This document shows positions 1-6,413 of a stretch of DNA of 6,561 bases, one piece after another. Made by a program: the position numbers and the translations under genes. Source of the DNA: an uncultured Streptococcus sp. Its GTDB lineage: Bacteria; Bacillota; Bacilli; Lactobacillales; Streptococcaceae. The stretch covers positions 1-6,561 of the forward strand of contig CABSQC010000064.1 of assembly GCA_902479835.1 (NCBI GenBank). The letters are read 5' to 3'. The notes beneath the pieces are model-generated. The model saw only the letters and a program-made list of their open reading frames with translations. It did not search any database and had not been told where the DNA came from. Position 1 is the stretch's first letter, and each line of letters opens with the position of its first letter.

Positions 1-46
1 TACAGAAATTGCCCTTGATTTACCGGGTATTAATTTGGAGTTTTAA
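1..46 (+). CDS. 3' end of upstream gene, probable DUF1149 family protein (partial)
   Basis: An open frame enters from the left edge (base 1 is the last base of a split codon) and runs 14 codons to a TAA at 44-46. The readable tail is TEIALDLPGINLEF. This closely resembles, from memory, the C-terminus of streptococcal DUF1149 proteins, short proteins of unknown function that I recall lying upstream of a degV gene in pneumococcus. The stop lies three bases before the degV start, and the degV ribosome binding site (GGAG, 37-40) is inside this coding sequence, so the two genes are probably co-transcribed. The family assignment rests on a 14-residue tail and recalled gene order, so it is tentative. 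Confidence 0.55.
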   Translation, partial: TEIALDLPGINLEF

Positions 47-49
47 TCA

Positions 50-898
50 ATGAAATTAGCAGTGATTACGGATTCGTCTGCCTATTTACCGCAGCACCTT
101 CTCCATCACGACGACTTATTTATTTTAGACATTCCGATCTATATCGATGGAGAATCCTATGTTGAAGGGAAGAATCTGACACACGACGAGTTCTACCAAA
201 AGATGGCTGCGTCTAAGGAATTACCAAAGACTAGCCAACCGAGTGTGGCAGCGTTAGAAGAACTCTTATCTGGTTTGACAGCTAAAGGTTATACGCATGC
301 TCTTGGTCTCTTCTTGTCATCAGGCATTTCTGGATTCTACCAAAATATCCAATATTTGAAGGACGAATTTGAAGGCTTGACCGTCGAATTTCCTGACTCA
401 AAAATCACTAGCGCTCCATTAGGAATGATGGTAGAAGATTGCTTGAAATGGGCTGGTGAAGGTCGTTTGTTTGATGAGATTGTGGCCAATGTCCAACACC
501 AGATTGATGGAACCTCTGCCTATATCATGGTGGATGATTTGAACCACTTGGTTAAAGGTGGTCGTCTGTCAAATGGAGCTGCTATCCTTGGAAACCTCTT
601 GAGCATCAAGCCTATTCTTCATTTTAATGATGAAGGCGTGATTGAAGTCTTTGAGAAAGTCCGGACGGAAAAGAAAGCCATGAAACGCTTGGTAGAGATT
701 GTTGTATCAGATATCGCAGATGGTCATTACCAAGTCTTTATCATCCATGCCAATGTTCCTGAAAAAGCAGAGGCACTTCGCCAATTGCTCATCGAAGAAG
801 GAGTGGAAGGAGAGATTCCTTTTGCGACTTTTGGAGGAATTATTGGGACGCACTTAGGTGACCATAGCTTAGCAGTTGGGTATATCCCTATCGTTTAA
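50..898 (+). CDS. DegV family (FakB-type) fatty-acid-binding protein
   Basis: A 282-residue cytosolic protein of normal family length. DegV proteins bind a fatty acid; in the Fak system, FakB subunits present it to the kinase FakA, giving acyl-phosphate for phospholipid synthesis. Visible family motifs are ITDSSAYL (6-13) at the N-terminus, KTSQPS (60-65), SSGISG (90-95) corresponding to the SSxLSG lipid-carboxylate loop, [13 protein letters not shown] (162-174), SIKPIL (185-190) and GTHLG (266-270) with His268 near the C-terminus. The ATG is preceded by GGAG nine bases upstream and follows the previous stop by three bases. No fakA is in the window, and streptococci usually carry several DegV paralogues, so which fatty acid it prefers, or whether it feeds FakA at all, cannot be read here. 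The family call is secure; the FakB role is inferred. Confidence 0.93.
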   Translation: MKLAVITDSSAYLPQHLLHHDDLFILDIPIYIDGESYVEGKNLTHDEFYQKMAASKELPKTSQPSVAALEELLSGLTAKGYTHALGLFLSSGISGFYQNIQYLKDEFEGLTVEFPDSKITSAPLGMMVEDCLKWAGEGRLFDEIVANVQHQIDGTSAYIMVDDLNHLVKGGRLSNGAAILGNLLSIKPILHFNDEGVIEVFEKVRTEKKAMKRLVEIVVSDIADGHYQVFIIHANVPEKAEALRQLLIEEGVEGEIPFATFGGIIGTHLGDHSLAVGYIPIV

Positions 899-903
899 GG
901 AGA
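897..903 (+). promoter_or_regulatory. Ribosome binding site that fixes the dapB start
   Basis: AAGGAGA lies five bases before the ATG at 909 and shares its first two bases with the degV stop codon (TAA, 896-898). The reading frame stays open upstream to a TTG at 876, but that codon is inside degV, has no comparable Shine-Dalgarno sequence and would add 11 residues ahead of the conserved MSIKVIIAG start. ATG 909 is therefore the start to use. Confidence 0.85.
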
Positions 904-908
904 ATTCT

Positions 909-1676
909 ATGTCAATTAAAGTCATTATTGCAGGTTTCAAGGGGAAAATGGGACAAGCAACCTACCAGATGGTTTCTGAAGATCCTGAGCTAGAACTAGC
1001 TGGCTTGATCGATCCATTTACTGATGAGACAGAGGTTGCAGGGGTCCCCGTCTTTAACCGCAAAGAAGATGTCGTGGATCTTGAAGCAGATGTTTGGGTG
1101 GACTTTACCATGCCAAAAGTTGCTTACGAGAATACTCGTTTTGCAATTGAAAATGGCTTTGCGCCTGTTGTAGGGACAACTGGTTTTACGCCTGAGCAGA
1201 TTCAGGAATTGACAGACCTTTCTCGTGAAAAGGATTTGGGTGGCTTGATTGCTCCGAACTTTGCTATTGGGGCTGTGCTCTTGATGCAATTTGCAGCACA
1301 AGCGGCCAAGTATTTCCCAAATGTGGAAATCATCGAACTGCACCACGATAAGAAAAAAGATGCACCGAGTGGAACAGCGATTAAGACAGCTGAGCTGATC
1401 TCTGAGAAGCGCGAGAAAATCCAGCAAGGTGCACCAGATGAAGAAGAGTTGATGCCTGGAGCAAGAGGGGCAGATTTTGAAGGGATGCGCATCCATTCGG
1501 TTCGATTGCCTGGCCTAGTGGCTCACCAAGAGGTGATTTTTGGTAGCCAAGGCGAAGGCTTGACTCTCCGTCATGATTCCTATGATCGTGTTTCCTTCAT
1601 GACAGGAGTAAATCTAGGGATTAAAGAAGTTGTCAAGCGTCATGAGCTTGTCTATGGTTTGGAACACTTACTATGA
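909..1676 (+). CDS. dapB: 4-hydroxy-tetrahydrodipicolinate reductase
   Basis: A 255-residue cytosolic enzyme of the diaminopimelate/lysine pathway. It reduces hydroxy-tetrahydrodipicolinate to tetrahydrodipicolinate with NAD(P)H, downstream of DapA; the lysine serves both protein synthesis and the streptococcal peptidoglycan stem peptide. The N-terminal Rossmann domain shows the dinucleotide loop GFKGKMG (9-15), VDFTMP (64-69) and GTTGF (89-93). The substrate domain carries the family signature [15 protein letters not shown] (143-157), with His145, His146 and Lys149 matching the catalytic His-His-Lys of the E. coli enzyme. The protein is complete and of usual length. It starts ten bases after the degV stop, and its TGA overlaps the cca start codon as ATGA, which suggests translational coupling. 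No dapA or other lysine gene is adjacent, so it is separated from its pathway partners. Confidence 0.97.
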   Translation: MSIKVIIAGFKGKMGQATYQMVSEDPELELAGLIDPFTDETEVAGVPVFNRKEDVVDLEADVWVDFTMPKVAYENTRFAIENGFAPVVGTTGFTPEQIQELTDLSREKDLGGLIAPNFAIGAVLLMQFAAQAAKYFPNVEIIELHHDKKKDAPSGTAIKTAELISEKREKIQQGAPDEEELMPGARGADFEGMRIHSVRLPGLVAHQEVIFGSQGEGLTLRHDSYDRVSFMTGVNLGIKEVVKRHELVYGLEHLL

Positions 1677-2884
1677 GATTAAAAAAGATGCCTTCTGAGT
1701 TTCAGGAGGCTTTACCAATATTAGAGAAGATTAAAGCAGCTGGGTTTGAGGCCTATTTTGTGGGAGGATCTGTCCGAGATGCTCTCTTGGATCGTCCGAT
1801 TCACGATGTCGATATCGCTTCCTCCTCTTATCCAGAGGAAACCAAGGCGATTTTTGATCGAACAGTAGATATCGGTATCGAACACGGGACCGTCTTGGTT
1901 CTTGAAAATGGCCAAGAATATGAAATTACGACCTTCCGGACGGAGGATGTCTATGTCGATTATCGCCGTCCAAGCTCCGTGTCTTTTGTCCGCTCACTAG
2001 AAGAAGACCTGAAGCGTCGTGATTTTACGGTTAATGCCTTTGCCTTAAATGAAAAAGGAGAGATCGTTGACCTCTTTCATGGATTAGAAGATTTAGAAAA
2101 CAAGGTCCTTCGGGCGGTTGGGCTTCCTCACGAACGGTTTAACGAAGATGCACTCCGGATCATGCGAGGCTTTCGTTTTCAAGCCAGTCTCGGCTTTGAA
2201 TTAGATGAGGCAACCTTTGATGCTATGAAGGAGTGTGCTCCTTTGTTGGAGAAGATCTCTGTTGAGCGCACTTTCATCGAGTTTGATAAGCTCTTACTTT
2301 CTCCATACTGGAGACAAGGCTTGGAGGCCATGCTTGCAAGCGAAGCCTTTCACTATCTACCAGAAATGAAGGATCGCAAAGAAGCACTTGAGCGTTTGTT
2401 TGACATAGAGCTTGAATTTACCTTTTCAACTTCTGAGCAAGCTTGGGCTGCTCTGGTTTTAGCACTAGACATTCAAGACATTCCAAAATTCTTTAAAAAA
2501 TGGAAGACCTCAAGAGACTTTGCCAAGACGGTGGAGCAGATCGTGGAGATTCTTAAGCTTAGAGAAAAAGGAAGTCTAGACAAGCGTGCATGTTACAAGT
2601 ATGAAAAGCGCTTGTTGCTAGTGGCTGAAGAGCTCCGTGAAGCGTATGCCTTGAGTGTGGATTATTTGGCCATTGAGCGCGTTTATGATAGCTTGACCAT
2701 TCATGATAAGCATGAAGTGGTGGTCAATGGTGGTATGCTGATCAAAGACTACGGCTTTCAACCAGGTCCAGCCTTGGGAGAGATTTTGACAAAAATTGAA
2801 TATGCCATTGTCGATGGGAAACTGGCCAATGAGAAAGAGGCCATCATCGCCTATATCCAGCAAGCAAAAGAGGAGGAAAAATGA
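1673..2884 (+). CDS. cca: CCA tRNA nucleotidyltransferase (class II)
   Basis: A 403-residue enzyme that adds or repairs the 3'-terminal CCA of tRNA from CTP and ATP without a nucleic-acid template. The N-terminal polymerase head has GGSVRD (31-36), the metal-binding pair Asp45-Val-Asp47, a conserved [14 protein letters not shown] block (87-100) and RRDFTVNA (115-122). The neck domain has the nucleotide-selecting EDALRIMR motif (158-165), with Glu158, Asp159 and Arg162 at the positions that pair with the incoming base in class II enzymes. The rest is the helical body and tail that bind tRNA. There is no HD phosphohydrolase domain, as expected for a Gram-positive CCA enzyme of about 400 residues. 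The start overlaps the dapB stop (ATGA) and the end overlaps the next gene in the same way. An alternative start at Met6 is possible but less well supported than the coupled ATG. Confidence 0.97.
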   Translation: MRLKKMPSEFQEALPILEKIKAAGFEAYFVGGSVRDALLDRPIHDVDIASSSYPEETKAIFDRTVDIGIEHGTVLVLENGQEYEITTFRTEDVYVDYRRPSSVSFVRSLEEDLKRRDFTVNAFALNEKGEIVDLFHGLEDLENKVLRAVGLPHERFNEDALRIMRGFRFQASLGFELDEATFDAMKECAPLLEKISVERTFIEFDKLLLSPYWRQGLEAMLASEAFHYLPEMKDRKEALERLFDIELEFTFSTSEQAWAALVLALDIQDIPKFFKKWKTSRDFAKTVEQIVEILKLREKGSLDKRACYKYEKRLLLVAEELREAYALSVDYLAIERVYDSLTIHDKHEVVVNGGMLIKDYGFQPGPALGEILTKIEYAIVDGKLANEKEAIIAYIQQAKEEEK

Positions 2885-4749
2885 GCGATTTTATTGTCGA
2901 TAAATTAACCAAATCTGTCGGAGATAAGACCGTCTTTCGTGAGATCTCCTTTATCATTCACGACTTGGATCGGATCGGATTGATCGGGGTCAATGGGACT
3001 GGAAAAACTACGCTGTTAGATGTGTTGTCGGGTCGCTCTGGCTTTGATGGAGATGTGAGTCCTTTTTCTGCCAAGAGTGATTATACAATTGGCTATTTGA
3101 CGCAGGAACCAGACTTTGATGATCAAAAGACGGTTCTGGATACAGTATTATCTAGTGATTTGCGTGAAATGCAGCTGATTCGTGATTATGAATTCTTGAT
3201 GGCGGATTACCGAGAAGAGAACCAAGCACGTCTTGAAAAGGTCATGGCGGAGATGGATTCACTCAATGCTTGGGAAATCGAGAGTCAGGTCAAGACAGTC
3301 CTTTCAAAACTTGGGATTGAAGACTTGAATGCCAAAGTTGGGGATCTATCTGGGGGCTTGCGTCGTCGGGTGCAACTGGCCCAAGTTTTGCTGTCTCATC
3401 ACGACCTGCTTTTACTAGATGAGCCGACCAACCATCTGGACATTGATACCATCGAATGGTTGACCAATTTCTTGAAGAACTCTAAGAAAACCGTGCTCTT
3501 CATTACCCACGATCGCTATTTCTTGGATAATATCTCGACGCGGATCTTTGAGCTGGATCGAGGTGGCTTGATCGAGTATCAGGGCAACTACCAGGATTAT
3601 GTCCGCTTAAAGGCTGAGCAAGATGAGCGTGATGCAGCCCTTCTTCATAAGAAGCAGCAACTCTATAAGCAGGAGTTGACCTGGATGCGGAGGCAACCCC
3701 AGGCGCGTGCGACCAAGCAACAGGCTCGGATCAATCGTTTCCATGACCTTAAACAAGATTTGTCTGGCCAAAGTAACCAGACGGATCTAGAGATGAACTT
3801 TGAGACCAGTCGAATCGGAAAGAAAGTCATCGAGTTTAAAGAGGTGAGTTTTGCTTTTGAAAACAAGCCGATTTTACAGGACTTTAACCTCTTGGTGCAA
3901 AACAAGGATCGCATCGGGATCGTCGGGGACAATGGTGTCGGAAAGTCCACTCTTTTGAATCTGATCGCTGAGCGACTCCAGCCTCAGTCTGGGCAAGTCA
4001 TTATCGGAGAAACCGTGCGGGTGGCTTATTTCTCACAACAGATTGATGGTTTGGATGAGAGCAAACGCGTGATTAATTTCCTCCAGGAAGTTGCTGAGGA
4101 AGTGAAGACGACCGTTGGGACGACTTCGATCGCAGATCTCTTGGAGCAATTTCTCTTCCCACGTTCCATGCACGGAACCTTGATTGAAAAACTCTCTGGT
4201 GGGGAGAAGAAGCGCCTCTTTCTTTTAAAACTCTTGATTGAAAAACCCAATGTGCTTCTCCTCGATGAGCCAACCAATGACTTGGATATCGCTACCCTGA
4301 CAGTTTTGGAAAACTTCCTTCAAAACTTTGGAGGTCCCGTTATTACCGTTAGCCACGACCGCTATTTCCTAGACAAGGTCGCAAGCAAGATCCTGGCTTT
4401 TGAAAATGGGGGCATTCGGGAGTTCTTTGGCAATTATACGGATTACCTGGATGAAAAAGCCTTTGAAGCAGCCCAGGTATCGGCTAGTCAAAAGATTGAA
4501 AAAGAGAAACCTGTCAAGCCAAAAGAAGAGAAGAAGCGCATGAGCTACAAGGAGAAGCAAGAGTGGGCAAGTATTGAGGCAGATATCGAAGCGATTGAAA
4601 ATCGAATTGCAGAGATTGAAGTGGAGATGAATGAAAACGGCTCTGACTTTGGCAAGTTGTCAGCCCTTCAAAAAGAACTAGATCAGGAAAACGAGCGTAT
4701 ACTTGAAAAGTATGATCGTTATGATTACCTAAGTGAATTAGATGAATAA
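2881..4749 (+). CDS. ABC-F family ATPase, Uup/YfmR-like ribosome-associated factor
   Basis: A 622-residue soluble protein with two ABC ATPase domains and no membrane segment, so it is not a transporter despite common labels. Domain 1 has Walker [10 protein letters not shown] (36-44), signature LSGG (156-159), Walker B ending in Asp180-Glu181 and switch His210. Domain 2 has Walker [10 protein letters not shown] (349-357), LSGGE (438-442), Asp462-Glu463 followed by PTNDLD, and His492. The interdomain linker (about 240-300) is charged and helical and holds [18 protein letters not shown] (267-284), the segment that reaches toward the P-site tRNA in ABC-F proteins. A Lys/Glu/Pro-rich spacer leads to a C-terminal coiled coil (554-622), typical of Uup. 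Known relatives relieve ribosome stalling; that role is inferred here. I see no evidence that it is an antibiotic-resistance ABC-F. AGGAGG (2871-2876) lies four bases before the start, which overlaps the cca stop. Confidence 0.93.
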   Translation: MSDFIVDKLTKSVGDKTVFREISFIIHDLDRIGLIGVNGTGKTTLLDVLSGRSGFDGDVSPFSAKSDYTIGYLTQEPDFDDQKTVLDTVLSSDLREMQLIRDYEFLMADYREENQARLEKVMAEMDSLNAWEIESQVKTVLSKLGIEDLNAKVGDLSGGLRRRVQLAQVLLSHHDLLLLDEPTNHLDIDTIEWLTNFLKNSKKTVLFITHDRYFLDNISTRIFELDRGGLIEYQGNYQDYVRLKAEQDERDAALLHKKQQLYKQELTWMRRQPQARATKQQARINRFHDLKQDLSGQSNQTDLEMNFETSRIGKKVIEFKEVSFAFENKPILQDFNLLVQNKDRIGIVGDNGVGKSTLLNLIAERLQPQSGQVIIGETVRVAYFSQQIDGLDESKRVINFLQEVAEEVKTTVGTTSIADLLEQFLFPRSMHGTLIEKLSGGEKKRLFLLKLLIEKPNVLLLDEPTNDLDIATLTVLENFLQNFGGPVITVSHDRYFLDKVASKILAFENGGIREFFGNYTDYLDEKAFEAAQVSASQKIEKEKPVKPKEEKKRMSYKEKQEWASIEADIEAIENRIAEIEVEMNENGSDFGKLSALQKELDQENERILEKYDRYDYLSELDE

Positions 4750-4754
4750 GGAGG
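4747..4754 (+). promoter_or_regulatory. Full-length Shine-Dalgarno sequence overlapping a stop codon
   Basis: TAAGGAGG is an eight-base match to the anti-Shine-Dalgarno end of 16S rRNA. Its first three bases are the stop codon of the ABC-F gene. It lies four bases before the ATG at 4759, so ribosomes ending the ABC-F gene finish on the initiation site of the membrane-protein gene. This supports the start choice and co-translation of the pair. Confidence 0.8.
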
Positions 4755-4758
4755 CCCT

Positions 4759-5277
4759 ATGAATCAATTGAATCGCATATCTCTTGGAATTTCAGCTACT
4801 ATGTTTACCATTATTGGTATTGTCTTGTTTATCAATCCCATTGAGCACATCGGCTCTTTTAGCTGGTTGATCTCCTGTGGCTTCTTTTTAATCTCTTTTT
4901 CACGTTTTTCACGCTATTACCGATTGCGTCAGTCAGGTATTATCAAGCAGCAACAGCTCTTTCACAGTATGGTTGCCTTGGTGTTCGCGGTTTACTTGCT
5001 ACTATATGGCTACAAGACCTTACCGATTGTCTTCCCAGTTACCTTAGGGATTTGGCTGATCTATCGCTCCGTTTTAAATTTCCGAAAAGCTAACTTCTAT
5101 TCCAAGAAGATTGAAGAGCTTTCCAAGCGCTATATTTTCTTTGCCTTGCTACAGCTCTTTATCGGCTTGTTCTTAATTGTCAGTCCATTATCAATCAGTG
5201 GCATTCTCCTGAATATTATTGGTTTGATTTTCCTGCTTCTAGGACTTCAATCCTTTAGCCTCTTGTTAAAAAGTTAA
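4759..5277 (+). CDS. Six-helix integral membrane protein, DUF308/HdeD-like
   Basis: A 172-residue, very hydrophobic protein of unknown function. Six membrane segments can be read at about 9-26, 31-50, 68-86, 88-106, 124-142 and 146-170. The two basic loops (49-63 and 103-124) would be cytoplasmic and the short NPIEHIG, GYKTLP and SPLSIS turns outside, giving both termini inside. Segments 1-2 and 5-6 look like copies of one unit: residues 20-50 and 136-166 align without gaps, sharing the leading Gly, the Pro at 27/143, the Gly at 32/148 and the final Phe; segments 3-4 are a weaker middle copy. Three helix pairs is the layout of DUF308/HdeD proteins. HdeD is linked to acid stress in E. coli, but no such role can be inferred here. 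The gene follows the ABC-F stop by nine bases and probably closes that transcription unit. No catalytic or transport motif is visible. Confidence 0.8.
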   Translation: MNQLNRISLGISATMFTIIGIVLFINPIEHIGSFSWLISCGFFLISFSRFSRYYRLRQSGIIKQQQLFHSMVALVFAVYLLLYGYKTLPIVFPVTLGIWLIYRSVLNFRKANFYSKKIEELSKRYIFFALLQLFIGLFLIVSPLSISGILLNIIGLIFLLLGLQSFSLLLKS

Positions 5278-5281
5278 GAAA

Positions 5282-5309
5282 AGTTACGTGCAAACCTTTG
5301 CATTTAACT
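5282..5309. promoter_or_regulatory. 28-bp interrupted dyad over the glucokinase -35 region (candidate operator)
   Basis: The core is a perfect inverted repeat, TGCAAA (5289-5294) and TTTGCA (5297-5302), separated by CC. Symmetry resumes further out with AGTTA (5282-5286) against TAACT (5305-5309), so 11 of 14 base pairs are symmetric about 5295.5. The right core arm coincides with the proposed -35 hexamer, so a protein bound here would block RNA polymerase. The core fits the TGWAANCGNTNWCA cre pattern at 11 of 14 positions. It could also fold in the read-through transcript, but no U-tract follows, so it is not a normal intrinsic terminator. The binding protein is not known. Confidence 0.5.
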
Positions 5310-5325
5310 GAAAGTCTGATATAAT
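5297..5325 (+). promoter_or_regulatory. Glucokinase promoter, extended -10
   Basis: A perfect -10 hexamer TATAAT (5320-5325) is preceded by TGA, giving the extended form TGATATAAT (5317-5325). Seventeen bases upstream lies TTTGCA (5297-5302), a 4-of-6 match to TTGACA. Transcription is expected to start near 5332, leaving a leader of about 32 bases before the ATG at 5364. It is the only strong promoter I can find between the left edge and the glucokinase gene. Confidence 0.85.
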
Positions 5326-5330
5326 AGAAC

Positions 5331-5344
5331 TGTAAGTGTTTACA
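5331..5344. promoter_or_regulatory. cre-like palindrome at the glucokinase transcription start (candidate CcpA site)
   Basis: TGTAAGTGTTTACA is a 5-bp inverted repeat (TGTAA/TTACA) with a four-base centre. It matches the Gram-positive catabolite-responsive element consensus TGWAANCGNTNWCA at 13 of 14 positions; the one mismatch is T for C in the central CG. It starts five bases after the -10 hexamer, at or just after the expected start point, where bound CcpA would normally repress. Its centre is 42 bp from that of the upstream dyad. Binding by CcpA is inferred from the match only. Confidence 0.5.
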
Positions 5345-5363
5345 AGTTTGAAAGGAGTTACAT

Positions 5364-6323
5364 ATGTCTAAAAAAATTATCGGTATTGACCTTGGAGGAA
5401 CTTCCATCAAGTTTGCTATCCTCACTTTAGATGGTGAAGTTCAAGAAAAATGGTCTATTAAAACAAATATTTTGGATGAAGGAAGTCATATTGTAGAGGA
5501 TATGATCGAATCGATCGCTCATCGTTTGGAAATGCTTGGGCTTGATGCTTCTGAATTCCAAGGAATCGGAATGGGATCGCCTGGTGTTGTTGACCGTGAA
5601 AAAGGTACAGTAATCGGGGCCTACAACTTGAACTGGAAGACCCTCCAACCAGTTAAAGAGAAGATCGAAAGTGCCCTTCATATTCCATTCTTCATTGATA
5701 ACGATGCCAACGTTGCTGCTTTGGGTGAACGTTGGAAAGGGGCTGGTGAAAACCAACCAGATGTTGTCTTCATGACACTTGGTACAGGTGTTGGCGGTGG
5801 TATCGTCGCTGAAGGTCGTCTCTTGCACGGTGTGCGTGGAGCTGCTGGGGAACTTGGTCACATCACGGTTGACTTTGATGATCCAATCCAATGTACCTGT
5901 GGTAAAAAAGGCTGTCTTGAAACGGTTGCATCTGCGACAGGGATCGTCAACTTGACTCGTCGTTATGCAGATGAGTACGAAGGGGACTCTCAATTGAAAG
6001 TCTTGATCGACAATGGTGAAGAAGTGACAGCTAAAACGGTCTTTGATCTAGCAAAAGAGGGTGACGCTCTTGCTTTGATCGTTTATAAGAACTTCTCACG
6101 CTACCTTGGACTTGCTGCTGCCAACATCGGTTCAACCTTGAACCCGTCTAAGATCGTTATCGGTGGTGGGGTATCTGCTGCTGGAGAATTCCTCTTGGAT
6201 GGCGTGCGCAAGGTCTTTGAAGAAAACTCATTCCCACAAGTACGTGAATCTACTCAATTGGCGCTTGCTACTTTGGGAAATGACGCCGGTGTAATCGGTG
6301 CGGCATCCCTTGTATTGCAATAA
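5364..6323 (+). CDS. gki: ROK family glucokinase
   Basis: A 319-residue cytosolic kinase that phosphorylates glucose with ATP to glucose-6-phosphate, handling glucose that enters without the PTS or is released from disaccharides. The ATP phosphate loop is GIDLGGTSIK (7-16). The sugar site includes IDNDANVAALGE (111-122), with Asp114 as the expected catalytic base. GTGVGGGI (140-147) is the second phosphate-binding turn. GAAGELGH (159-166) and CTCGKKGCLE (177-186) form the ROK zinc site (His166, Cys177, Cys179, Cys184) and supply Glu163 and Glu186 for sugar binding. IVIGGGVS in the C-terminal third is also typical. There is no DNA-binding N-terminal domain, so it is a kinase and not a ROK repressor. 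AAAGGAG (5351-5357) lies six bases before the start. Codon choice is more biased than in the genes upstream (all nine Gln CAA; ten of 13 Asn AAC), suggesting high expression. It has its own promoter and terminator. Also called glcK. Confidence 0.96.
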   Translation: MSKKIIGIDLGGTSIKFAILTLDGEVQEKWSIKTNILDEGSHIVEDMIESIAHRLEMLGLDASEFQGIGMGSPGVVDREKGTVIGAYNLNWKTLQPVKEKIESALHIPFFIDNDANVAALGERWKGAGENQPDVVFMTLGTGVGGGIVAEGRLLHGVRGAAGELGHITVDFDDPIQCTCGKKGCLETVASATGIVNLTRRYADEYEGDSQLKVLIDNGEEVTAKTVFDLAKEGDALALIVYKNFSRYLGLAAANIGSTLNPSKIVIGGGVSAAGEFLLDGVRKVFEENSFPQVRESTQLALATLGNDAGVIGAASLVLQ

Positions 6324-6331
6324 GATGAAAT

Positions 6332-6365
6332 GGAGATCTGGCTCGTGCTGGGATCTCCTTTTTTT
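6332..6365 (+). terminator. Intrinsic terminator of the glucokinase gene
   Basis: GGAGATC (6332-6338) pairs perfectly with GATCTCC (6352-6358), with one possible extra U-G pair inside, around a loop of about 12 bases. Seven T residues follow directly (6359-6365). It starts eight bases after the glucokinase stop codon and separates that gene from thyA. Confidence 0.9.
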
Positions 6366-6373
6366 CTGTCTCC

Positions 6374-6384
6374 TGTGATATAAT
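6374..6384 (+). promoter_or_regulatory. thyA promoter, extended -10 of the TRTG type
   Basis: TGTGATATAAT contains a perfect TATAAT (6379-6384) with a full TRTG extension at 6374-6377. No acceptable -35 is present: the hexamer 17 bases upstream (6356-6361, TCCTTT) falls in the terminator stem and T-tract. The extension probably compensates. The expected start is near 6391, giving a leader of about 23 bases before the ATG at 6414. Confidence 0.8.
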
Positions 6385-6413
6385 GAAGACAAAACTGGAT
6401 TCAAGGAGAGTAT

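Noticed and set aside
876..908. Upstream TTG start extending DapB by 11 residues
   Set aside because: It lies inside degV without a good ribosome binding site, while AAGGAGA and ATG 909 give the usual 255-residue protein beginning at the conserved MSIKVIIAG.
996..1496. Long open frames on the minus strand inside dapB
   Set aside because: They lie opposite a clear housekeeping gene, give cysteine- and serine-rich translations without known motifs, and lack a promoter or ribosome binding site.
2684..2689. TATGAT hexamer inside cca as an internal promoter
   Set aside because: No TG extension and no -35 at a suitable distance; such hexamers occur by chance in AT-rich coding DNA.
2881..4749. ABC-F gene as an antibiotic-resistance determinant or ABC transporter
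   Set aside because: It has no membrane domain, sits in a housekeeping gene run, and shows the Uup-type C-terminal coiled coil rather than features of a resistance ABC-F.
5282..5309. Intrinsic terminator for the upstream gene run
   Set aside because: The stem is interrupted and no T-tract follows; the overlap with the -35 fits an operator better.
5427..5993. 188-codon minus-strand open frame within glucokinase
   Set aside because: It is a shadow of the strongly biased glucokinase codons; the translation shows no recognisable domain and no initiation signals precede it.
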